This document shows positions 1 to 5,830 of a stretch of 7,916 nucleotides of DNA, piece after piece. Numbering within the stretch: position 1 is the stretch's first letter; each line of letters begins with the position of its first letter. The translations under genes and the position numbers were made by a program. Origin of the DNA: JAVBKA01 sp031546715 (GTDB taxonomy: Bacteria; Bacillota; Clostridia; Oscillospirales; UBA929); contig JAVBKA010000246.1 in the NCBI GenBank assembly GCA_031546715.1, positions 1 to 7,916 of the forward strand. The letters are read 5' to 3'. Below the pieces are notes generated by a model. It was not told the DNA's origin. It searched no databases and saw only the letters and a program-made list of their open reading frames with translations.

Positions 1-7
1 CGGATGG

Positions 8-121
8 CACCCTCCACAGAGGTGAATAAGGTGTGCGTGGGTTAGTTAATTTTCCTCCTTGGAGAGGGGGCGCAACTTAATTCCCCTCTGTGGAGGGGTG
101 GCGCGCAGCGACGGGGTGGTT
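8..121. repeat. Cluster of short GC-rich stem-loop intergenic repeats
   Basis: The stretch contains three related stem-loop units. The clearest is CCCCTC-TGTG-GAGGGG at 83-98, followed by a GGCGCGCAGCGACGGGGTGGTT-type tail to 121. Positions 50-76 carry a diverged direct copy (AATT, CCTCCTTGGAGAGGGG, GCGC). Positions 8-27 match the reverse complement of 79-100 with one deletion and one mismatch, so units lie in both orientations. No reading frame is supported here. By memory, such CCCCTCC...GGAGGGG units with a GACGGGGTGG tail are frequent intergenic repeats in Clostridia; I could not confirm this by search. They lie downstream of gcvT and could fold in its mRNA 3' end, but no U-tract makes them a standard terminator. 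Confidence 0.6.
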
Positions 122-169
122 AGGTTTCACGGCACTATGGAAGCGGGAATAGATTACCGAACAAGTCTA

Positions 170-1183
170 TTACAACGCTCTTTTGTAAAATGGCAGCTCC
201 ACGAGCTTCACAGGTTCGGACTTCCCGCGAACAGTTATGGAATAGCCCTCGCCCTCGGATGTATCACCTGTAATCAGTGCCATTGCAATGCTTCCGCCCA
301 GTGTGGGGGAAACGCCGCCGGAGGTGGTAACGCCAACCTCTGCGCCGTCTTTGCAGACGGGGTACTCAGCGCGGGCAATGGCGCGCCCTTCAGGACGAAG
401 CCCCACCAGCTTGCGAGTTTTAGGGTCGTTCTTTTGAGCAAGTAAAGCGTCTCTGCCCACAAAGTCGCCCTTGTCAAAGCATATAAAGCGGTGTAAACCT
501 GCTTCGTAGGGGGAAATACTGTCAGACAGCTCGTGACCGTAGAGGGGGAGAGCCGCCTCTAGGCGAAGTGAATCCCTTGCGCCAAGTCCACAGGGTACAG
601 CACCAAGCTCCACAAGGTCGCACCAAAGCTTTACGGCATGTTCAGGCGGCAGATATATCTCGCAGCCTTTTTCCCCAGTGTAGCCTGTAAACGCTCTGAA
701 TGCGCCCTCGGGAAGCTGAATTTTGTCCATAATAGACTTATATTCAGGACCTTGGACTGCAATTTGAGCATAACGACTGCTGTGATTTTCCACAACTACA
801 TTTGAGGGAGCATTGTCCTTAAACCATGCATAATCCTTGTCGGCGTTAGAGGCGTTGACGCAGACTAAGTACCCGCCCTCGCGGGGATACACGATAATAT
901 CGTCCACAGTTCCGCCGTCGACTCTGCAAACAGGGGAGTACGCCCATTTTCCATCTAAAAGCCGTCGGAGGTCGTGGGTTACGGAGTGCTGCAAATAATC
1001 AAATGCGCCGTCGCCTGTCACCCAAAGCTCGCCCATATGCGAAACATCAAATATTCCCGTGGCTGTTCTGCAAGCCTTGTGCTCCTCTAGTATTCCGGTG
1101 TATTGCACAGGCATATCCCACCCTGCAAAATCCACTATTCTAGCCCCTAAGGCAACGTGCTGGTCATATAAAACTGTTTTCAA
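170..1183 (-). CDS. gcvT: Glycine cleavage system T protein (aminomethyltransferase)
   Basis: GcvT takes the aminomethyl group from lipoyl-GcvH, releases ammonia and forms 5,10-methylene-tetrahydrofolate in the cytoplasm. The 337-residue product begins with the family N-terminus (YDQHVALGARIVDFAGWDMPVQY), then FDVSHMGE at 45-52 and VDDIIVY at 93-99, which holds the conserved folate-site aspartate. Further on come GYTGEKGCEIYLP, LGARDSLRLEA, SPYEAGL and GDFVGRDAL, and the C-terminal barrel motif SGGVSPTLGGSIAMA. It is somewhat shorter than the usual 360-370 residues but complete end to end. The start is TTG at 1183, with AAGGGGTG 6 nt upstream; no better in-frame start exists. A promoter lies just upstream. 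No gcvH or gcvP is visible in the remaining 169 bp to the left. Identification is firm; a diverged GcvT-like folate protein is the only alternative. Confidence 0.95.
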   Translation of the reverse strand: MKTVLYDQHVALGARIVDFAGWDMPVQYTGILEEHKACRTATGIFDVSHMGELWVTGDGAFDYLQHSVTHDLRRLLDGKWAYSPVCRVDGGTVDDIIVYPREGGYLVCVNASNADKDYAWFKDNAPSNVVVENHSSRYAQIAVQGPEYKSIMDKIQLPEGAFRAFTGYTGEKGCEIYLPPEHAVKLWCDLVELGAVPCGLGARDSLRLEAALPLYGHELSDSISPYEAGLHRFICFDKGDFVGRDALLAQKNDPKTRKLVGLRPEGRAIARAEYPVCKDGAEVGVTTSGGVSPTLGGSIAMALITGDTSEGEGYSITVRGKSEPVKLVELPFYKRAL

Positions 1184-1215
1184 TTCGACACCCCTTGCGC
1201 AATCATTCAGCAGAT

Positions 1216-1244
1216 AGTATATCCTATATAAAAGTGCTTTTCAA
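1216..1244 (-). promoter_or_regulatory. Sigma-A type promoter for gcvT
   Basis: Reading on the minus strand, TTGAAA (1244-1239), a 17-bp spacer and TATACT (1221-1216) form a near-consensus promoter. Transcription would start near 1209, giving a leader of only about 26 nt before the TTG start. That leaves no room for a glycine riboswitch between this promoter and the gene. Confidence 0.75.
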
Positions 1245-1261
1245 GGACTAAATTCTAACTA

Positions 1262-1279
1262 TTGTAAATATTCTGTGAC
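1262..1279. repeat. 18-bp direct repeat, copy 1 (distal to ilvN)
   Basis: TTGTAAATATTCTGTGAC occurs here and again, exactly and in the same orientation, at 2495-2512 inside the end of ilvN. Read on the minus strand in the ilvN frame, this copy gives ALS-QNIYNS followed by TAG, resembling the IlvN tail ALSRGSQNIYKSE. A weaker collinear match (CTGTTC..GATTTC) lies 6 bp to the right here and 22 bp to the right of the other copy. It may be a remnant of an ilvN 3' end or a member of a dispersed repeat family. Confidence 0.7.
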
Positions 1280-1352
1280 AAAGCTCTGTTCCGGATTTCT
1301 CTGCTCGGCAGTATAAACAAGGTGAGCAAAAATAAAAAAGTGATGCTATATA

Positions 1353-1381
1353 TTGACATTAAATAAAAAACAGCGTACAAT
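1353..1381 (+). promoter_or_regulatory. Sigma-A type promoter for cax
   Basis: A perfect -35 TTGACA (1353-1358), a 17-bp spacer and TACAAT (1376-1381) point to a strong constitutive-type promoter. Initiation would fall around 1388, right at the ribosome binding site AAGGTGGTG (1389-1397), so the leader before ATG 1403 is only about 15 nt. That leaves no space for leader-based regulation. Confidence 0.85.
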
Positions 1382-1402
1382 CTCACCTAAGGTGGTGTTT
1401 AG

Positions 1403-2479
1403 ATGAAGTTAATCTATATTCTATTAGTGTTTATTCCTGCAACAATCTTGGAGCGTTTTGTTTTTCATGCCAGTGATTCCCTGATTTTCTTAACAAGCTG
1501 TTTAGGTATTATTCCTCTGGCGGTGATTATCGGTAATGCGACAGAGCAAATTACTTTCTATACCGGCTCAAAAATCGGAGGTTTCCTAAATGCGACAATG
1601 GGGAATATTCCCGAGCTATTGATATCTGGATTTGCTGTAAAATCGGGAATGTATACATTGGTTTTAGCCAGCCTTTCAGGCTCAATTATCGGCAATATTA
1701 TGATGGTTTTAGGATTAAGCATATTTGTGGGCGGAATCAAGCATAAATTCCAGACTTTTAACGGAAACATTAGCCGAAGTAACTTCATACTGTTGTCCTT
1801 CGCCGCCTTTGGAATTATGATGCCCTTTGCCTTCAATTACTTTGGCGGACTAGAGTCTGACCATAAGCTAATGCAGGATTTCAGCCTAATTCTGGCAATT
1901 ATTATGCTCGTGATATATATTTTAGGGCTTGTTTTCTCATTACACACACATAAAGATATTTTCGAGGACGAACCCAGCGAAGGCGAAGGAGACGGTAAAG
2001 AGCTGGAAAAGGCTAAATGGAGTATGCCGAAGGCAGTAATTGTTTTAGCAGTTGCTACCGCCTTGGTTGCCTTAATGAGCGAAACGCTTGTCGCCACAGT
2101 TGAAACAGCCGCCGAGAGCTTTGGCATGAGTGCGGTATTCATCGGCGTGGTTCTCATTCCAATCGTGGGTAATGTGGCTGAGCATTTTTCAGCGGTTTTG
2201 ATGGCTTATAAAAATAAGTTGAATTTAAGCATTGAAATTGCCGTAGGCTCAAGTATGCAAATAGCGTTATTTGTCGCGCCTGTCATGGTAATTCTAAGCG
2301 CGATTTACGGCAATACAATGGAGTTTGTTTACACACCTGCCGAACTGTTTTCCATGATTATCGGTATCGTAATGGCGTTATTTGTATTGCTGGACAAAAA
2401 GACAAACTGGATTGAGGGCTTTCAGTTGTTCACTTGCTATATAGTCATAGCCGTGGCGTTCTTTATTTTCGGTATTTAG
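1403..2479 (+). CDS. cax: Calcium/proton exchanger, CaCA superfamily CAX type
   Basis: This is a 358-residue integral membrane antiporter expected to export Ca2+ (possibly other divalent cations) in exchange for protons. It is hydrophobic throughout, with about ten or eleven segments in two homologous halves. The first half has GNATEQ at 44-49 and GGFLNATMGNIPELL at 59-73, followed by the SGSIIGN segment at 92-98. The second has GNVAEH at 256-261 and GSSMQIALFVAPV at 282-294, very typical of CAX proteins. An acidic cytoplasmic loop at about 185-202 (DIFEDEPSEGEGDGKE) separates the halves, as in the family. The first alpha-repeat reads GNIPE where the usual CAX motif is GNATE. ATG 1403 has AAGGTGGTG upstream. 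The gene is on its own promoter, opposite in strand to both neighbours, and in sampled stretches looks more AT-rich than them. Substrate is inferred from family only. Confidence 0.92.
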   Translation: MKLIYILLVFIPATILERFVFHASDSLIFLTSCLGIIPLAVIIGNATEQITFYTGSKIGGFLNATMGNIPELLISGFAVKSGMYTLVLASLSGSIIGNIMMVLGLSIFVGGIKHKFQTFNGNISRSNFILLSFAAFGIMMPFAFNYFGGLESDHKLMQDFSLILAIIMLVIYILGLVFSLHTHKDIFEDEPSEGEGDGKELEKAKWSMPKAVIVLAVATALVALMSETLVATVETAAESFGMSAVFIGVVLIPIVGNVAEHFSAVLMAYKNKLNLSIEIAVGSSMQIALFVAPVMVILSAIYGNTMEFVYTPAELFSMIIGIVMALFVLLDKKTNWIEGFQLFTCYIVIAVAFFIFGI

Positions 2480-2484
2480 CAGCT

Positions 2485-2982
2485 TTATTCGCTCTTGTAA
2501 ATATTCTGTGACCCTCGGGACAGTGCTGTCGCCCCTGTTCGGGCGATTTCGATAATTCCGAATTCGTCCAACAGCTTTATAAGGGCCTCTATCTTATCGG
2601 TTTCCCCTGTAATCTCAAGGGTCAGGCTCTCAGCGGCAACGTCAACACATTTTGCACGGAAAATATTCGCCACCTCTAACACCTCAGAACGTGTTTTAGA
2701 GGTGGTTGAAACTTTTATAAGCAGTAGCTCTCTAACGATTGCGCCGGTCACAGGAAGAACGCATACCCTGTGAACAAAAACCTGCTTTTCAAGCTGATTG
2801 ACAATCTGCTCCTGCGCATACCCATCACAGGTGACTAAAATGGTAATGCGAGACTCTTTGTCGCTAGTTTCGCCAACGGTCAGCGAGTCAATATTAAAGC
2901 CCCTACGAGCGATTAGATTTGCCACACGCTCAAGGACACCTGCGCTATTGTCCACCAATACTGATATTATGAGTCTTTCCAT
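2485..2982 (-). CDS. ilvN: Acetolactate synthase small (regulatory) subunit
   Basis: IlvN binds the catalytic subunit IlvB, raises its activity and usually confers feedback inhibition by branched-chain amino acids. The 165-residue protein opens with an ACT domain (about 3-78) showing VDNSAGVLERV at 10-20 and RRGFNIDSL at 26-34. It continues with the C-terminal ALS small-subunit domain (RSEVLEVANIFRAKCVDV, LDEFGIIEIARTG). Length is normal. ATG 2982 is preceded by GGAGG, and the first 16 bp overlap the end of ilvB, which suggests translational coupling. The last codons (SQNIYKSE) lie on an 18-bp sequence repeated beyond cax. The stop is 5 bp from the cax stop in a convergent arrangement with no strong terminator between. 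Identification is firm; the symbol ilvH is used interchangeably in some genomes. Confidence 0.95.
   Translation of the reverse strand: MERLIISVLVDNSAGVLERVANLIARRGFNIDSLTVGETSDKESRITILVTCDGYAQEQIVNQLEKQVFVHRVCVLPVTGAIVRELLLIKVSTTSKTRSEVLEVANIFRAKCVDVAAESLTLEITGETDKIEALIKLLDEFGIIEIARTGATALSRGSQNIYKSE
2495..2512. repeat. 18-bp direct repeat, copy 2 (inside ilvN 3' end)
   Basis: TTGTAAATATTCTGTGAC is identical to 1262-1279 and in the same orientation. Here it encodes, on the minus strand, residues S-Q-N-I-Y-K of the IlvN tail. The two copies bracket the cax gene and its promoter over about 1.25 kb. Confidence 0.7.
2529..2550 (+). terminator. Weak candidate hairpin downstream of cax
   Basis: TCGCCC (2529-2534), a 6-nt loop and GGGCGA (2541-2546) form a stem about 50 bp past the cax stop, followed only by TTTC. 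It lies inside the ilvN coding region and the U-run is poor, so this may be coding constraint rather than a true terminator. I see no better stop signal for either convergent gene. Confidence 0.2.
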
Positions 2983-4580
2983 GCCGAGCCTCCGTTTTCG
3001 TCATTAGTTAAGCCGTGGGTCTGCACGGTTTCCTCTGGGGATATTACACATTCCAGTACCATGGGTCTGCTTCCACTTAAGAATTCAGCAGTGCAAACAT
3101 CTAACTGCTCTGCATTTTCAACGCGGCGAGCGGTTATGCCGAAGCTTTCCGCAAGACGTACAAAATCTGGCGTACCCTCAATGTCGGAGGCTGAATGTCT
3201 GCCGTTATTAAATATGGTCTGTAACTGACGAACCATACCCAAGGCGTGATTATTCATAATCACGATAAGCAAAGGTAAGGAATATCTTGAAACCACGGAA
3301 AGCTCCATGCCGTTCATTGAAAACGAGCCGTCCCCTGTTATCAGCACCACTTTTTTATGGGGCTGTGCTATCTGAACGCCCACAGCCGCACCCATTCCAA
3401 AGCCCATCACACCTGCGCCACCTGAGGTTATAAAGCTTCGAGGTTCGCAAAGGTTTAGCGCAGTCGCCGCCCATATCTGATGCTGACCGACGTCAGTGAC
3501 AAAAATTGTGTCGCCGCCTAATAACGTGCTAAGCTGAGACATAAGCCTTGTGGGCAGATTATATTCCCTGTCTCCGAAAACAGCCGAATTAACTTTCTTC
3601 GGCTTACCGCAAAGCCTTGCGGCGAGGTCGCTAAGCACTGCCCTAGCATCTCCGAGGATATAACAGGCGGGCTTAACCATTTTCCCGATTTCCGAGCGAT
3701 CGATGTCAATGTGGATAAGCCGCACATCAGGCTGTAACCGCAAAGGCGCAACTGTGCGGTCAGAAAAACGGCAGCCTATGGCAATAATCACATCAGCCTT
3801 GCTCACTAACTCGTTAGCACAGGCATGTCCGTAAACCCCCGCCATTCCCGCGTAGCCTTTGTAACCATTAGGTACTGAGCCTAACCCCATCAACGTCTGG
3901 ACAACAGGGATTCCTGTTGTCTCCGAAAATTCCAGCAGCTCAGCCTCCGCATTAGCACTGTGTACCCCGCCGCCCGCCAGAATTACTGGTCGCGCCGCTT
4001 CGGACAGTATGCCGACAGCCTGCGAGGTGTCAAATTCCGCAGCTTTGCTTGAGGTTACGGCTTGTCCAAGTTCCTCAATTTCCGCTGTTTGAATGTCAAA
4101 GGGAATGTCAAGCACCACTGCGCCGGGTCTGCCGCTCTTTGCAACGGCAAACGCCTGCCGTAACATTGGCTCAAGCTCTGATTTTCTCCGCACACGGTAA
4201 TTATGCTTGGTAATGGGAATTGTTATGCCAACAATGTCCACCTCTTGGAAACAGTCCGTGCCAATTCTGGCGGAGGGTATGTTTCCCACGATAAACACCG
4301 TGGGGCTTGAGTCCATATTCGCGGCGGCGATGCCTGTAACCAGATTTGTTGCCCCTGGCCCTGAGGTTGCAATGCATACGCCCACCTTGCCTGAGGCTCT
4401 GGCGTATCCGTCAGCGGCGTGGGCGGCGGTTTGCTCATGGGAGGTCAGAACAAGGCTTATGTGCTGTTTTTCATTGTACAGTACATCAAAAATAGGCAGT
4501 ACTGAGCCGCCGGGCAAACCAAAGACGGTGTCTGTACCCTGTTCAAGGATAATTTTAACAACTAACTGCGCCCCTGTCAC
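2967..4580 (-). CDS. ilvB: Acetolactate synthase large (catalytic) subunit
   Basis: IlvB is a ThDP- and FAD-dependent enzyme that condenses two pyruvates to acetolactate (or pyruvate and 2-oxobutyrate to acetohydroxybutyrate), the first common step of valine, leucine and isoleucine synthesis. The 537-residue protein has the N-terminal PYR domain with FGLPGGS at 20-26 and catalytic Glu49 in SHEQTAAHAADGYARA. The motif IGTDCFQEVDIVGITIPITKHNY follows, then a central FAD-binding domain. The C-terminal PP domain has the ThDP motif GDGSF at 416-420 and NN at 443-444. The usual tryptophan of GMVxQW is Leu453 here. The C-terminus (TVQTHGLTNDENGG) does not match the usual YPMVPPG-type lid. The GTG 4580 start follows AAGGGGAA, which overlaps the stop of the exonuclease gene; 12 bp separate them. 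The partner ilvN overlaps its end. The adjacent ACT subunit supports an anabolic rather than catabolic enzyme. Confidence 0.95.
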   Translation of the reverse strand: MTGAQLVVKIILEQGTDTVFGLPGGSVLPIFDVLYNEKQHISLVLTSHEQTAAHAADGYARASGKVGVCIATSGPGATNLVTGIAAANMDSSPTVFIVGNIPSARIGTDCFQEVDIVGITIPITKHNYRVRRKSELEPMLRQAFAVAKSGRPGAVVLDIPFDIQTAEIEELGQAVTSSKAAEFDTSQAVGILSEAARPVILAGGGVHSANAEAELLEFSETTGIPVVQTLMGLGSVPNGYKGYAGMAGVYGHACANELVSKADVIIAIGCRFSDRTVAPLRLQPDVRLIHIDIDRSEIGKMVKPACYILGDARAVLSDLAARLCGKPKKVNSAVFGDREYNLPTRLMSQLSTLLGGDTIFVTDVGQHQIWAATALNLCEPRSFITSGGAGVMGFGMGAAVGVQIAQPHKKVVLITGDGSFSMNGMELSVVSRYSLPLLIVIMNNHALGMVRQLQTIFNNGRHSASDIEGTPDFVRLAESFGITARRVENAEQLDVCTAEFLSGSRPMVLECVISPEETVQTHGLTNDENGGSAWKDS

Positions 4581-4592
4581 TGCACATTCCCC

Positions 4593-5108
4593 TTAAACAA
4601 ATCTCATCATTTCCTTCATCTTTATGTAGAGCTTCGCTGTCACCATTGCGTCTGAAAGTGCCCTATGAAATTCTTCCCCTTCAATGCCTAAGGCAAGAGC
4701 CATATTTTGCAGTGATTTGCTTTTCATTTTTGGGAAAAGCCTTCTGGCAAGCATAAGTGTGTCGCCAAGGGGCGGGTTAAATTCTATCCCCGCGCGGCGG
4801 CAGTACGCCCAAAGAAAGCCCATGTCAAAGGGCGTGTTATGGCAGACAATTTTGTCCTCGCCGATAAAGCTCAGTACTGAGGGTAAAAGCTCTTCAAAGG
4901 TTGGAAAGTCCATGACCATATCGTGGCTGATGCCATGAATGCGTTGGGCTGAGTAGGGTATTCCCCGTAATGGTCTGCAAAGTGACGCCATGTGCAGCCC
5001 GATTTCGCCGTCACGTATCCGCACCAGTGCAAATTCAACTATTTCACCTGTGTCAGCGTCCAGTCCAGTGGTTTCAAAGTCTAAAACAACACAATTTATA
5101 GGTTCCAT
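4593..5108 (-). CDS. DnaQ-like DEDDh 3'-5' exonuclease
   Basis: This 171-residue protein is a stand-alone exonuclease domain of the DNA polymerase III epsilon / RNase T superfamily. All five DEDDh residues are visible: Asp10 and Glu12 in LDFETTGLD (Exo I), Asp95 in CHNTPFDMGFL (Exo II), and His148 and Asp153 in HRALSDAMVTAKL (Exo III). It should therefore be an active metal-dependent 3'-5' exonuclease on DNA or RNA; whether it proofreads, repairs or trims RNA cannot be told. There is no polymerase, BRCT or helicase extension. ATG 5108 follows AAGGGG, which lies in the last codons of the upstream gene, only 3 bp separating stop and start. It sits between the DUF6062-like gene and ilvB, likely in one transcript, although no metabolic link to ilvB is obvious. 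I give no symbol because dnaQ would imply a polymerase role that is not shown. Confidence 0.9.
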   Translation of the reverse strand: MEPINCVVLDFETTGLDADTGEIVEFALVRIRDGEIGLHMASLCRPLRGIPYSAQRIHGISHDMVMDFPTFEELLPSVLSFIGEDKIVCHNTPFDMGFLWAYCRRAGIEFNPPLGDTLMLARRLFPKMKSKSLQNMALALGIEGEEFHRALSDAMVTAKLYIKMKEMMRFV

Positions 5109-5111
5109 ATT

Positions 5112-5771
5112 CTACCCCTTGTATCCTGCTAAATATTTAATTGAACGCTCTACCGAGGTTTTATGCTCCCCAAGCTCCATGCCCGCATTGCGATGGTCAA
5201 AGCTTGAGGTAAACACGCCAACGCTTTTAAAAAGCTCCTCCAAGGCGTTCTTCGTTCTTGTCTCTATTTTTCTCTCAAAATCGGGAAAAACCTTGCGCCC
5301 TAGTGACTGTTTCCCGATTTTTAGAAGTTCTGCGGTGTGCTGGAGGCATATCATAGGCACGCTGTCAAAGCTTTGCTTGAATTCTTCGGAGTTATCCCAA
5401 AGGTGAATAATGTTTGCATAGACCTTTGTCATAAAGCTGCCAAAGCGACTGCAAACGTAGCATTCATGGGGGTTAGCAAGCTTGACGGAAGGCTTTTTTT
5501 GCAGTGCCTCCAACTGACTTTGTAAAATAAGGGCAAGACTGAGCCGCTTCTGAGCCTTGAGCATTGAACCGTAATGCTCAGCGCAGAAACCCATTTTGTT
5601 GGTTTCAATCCGAACATCAGGCTCCATCATCGCCGCACCTAAAACATACTCCAAGGACTCACGTTCAAGCTTTTCATGCAATCGGCATACAAAACAGTCG
5701 TGCCCTTCGTCACCCCGCTTGACGGCGTCAATTGCCTCATTAATGGGAATTGTGTAGATAGTCTCTTTCAT
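5112..5771 (-). CDS. DUF6062-like protein with two CxxC/CxxH modules
   Basis: The function of this 219-residue protein is unknown. From memory it resembles the DUF6062 family of Clostridia (N-terminal IYTIPINEA and the segment VLGAAMMEPDVRIETNKMGFC); this was not checked by search. It holds two similar modules. The first has Cys26-x2-Cys29 and Cys63-x2-His66; the second has Cys104-x2-Cys107 and Cys142-x2-His145. Spacings inside the modules are almost equal (34 and 35 residues from the second Cys to the third), as expected for an internal duplication forming two metal sites, probably zinc. No signal peptide or membrane segment is visible, so it should be cytoplasmic. The C-terminal third is charged, with no recognised motif. 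ATG 5771 has GAGGTGA upstream. It is the first gene of the unit leading to the exonuclease, ilvB and ilvN, with its own promoter about 30 bp upstream. Nucleic-acid or protein binding is possible but speculative. Confidence 0.8.
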   Translation of the reverse strand: MKETIYTIPINEAIDAVKRGDEGHDCFVCRLHEKLERESLEYVLGAAMMEPDVRIETNKMGFCAEHYGSMLKAQKRLSLALILQSQLEALQKKPSVKLANPHECYVCSRFGSFMTKVYANIIHLWDNSEEFKQSFDSVPMICLQHTAELLKIGKQSLGRKVFPDFERKIETRTKNALEELFKSVGVFTSSFDHRNAGMELGEHKTSVERSIKYLAGYKG

Positions 5772-5801
5772 AGCGTCACCTCGATTCAGAAGTTTTTATT
5801 A

Positions 5802-5830
5802 ATTGTACCCTGTAATGCTTGACAAATCAA
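5802..5830 (-). promoter_or_regulatory. Promoter for the DUF6062-exonuclease-ilvBN unit
   Basis: On the minus strand TTGATT (5830-5825), a 17-bp spacer and TACAAT (5807-5802) make a good sigma-A promoter. The start would be near 5795, giving a leader of about 24 nt. That is too short for a T-box or a leader-peptide attenuator of the type that often controls ilv genes. Its -35 region adjoins that of the divergent guaB promoter. Confidence 0.7.

Noticed and set aside
59..445. Plus-strand open frame of about 128 codons over the gcvT 3' end and the repeat cluster
   Set aside because: It mostly lies antisense to a well supported gcvT, starts within repeat DNA, and the product shows no recognisable features.
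1837..2157. Minus-strand open frame of about 106 codons within cax
   Set aside because: It is antisense to a clear membrane exchanger gene, has low-complexity Ser/Thr/Ala composition, and shows no ribosome site or family resemblance.
4207..4596. Plus-strand open frame antisense to the ilvB start
   Set aside because: The opposite strand encodes the conserved ThDP enzyme; this frame is a by-product of its codon use.
5772..5801. T-box or leader-peptide attenuator for the ilv unit
   Set aside because: About 24 nt separate the predicted start point and the first gene; no terminator/antiterminator pair or run of Leu, Val or Ile codons exists.
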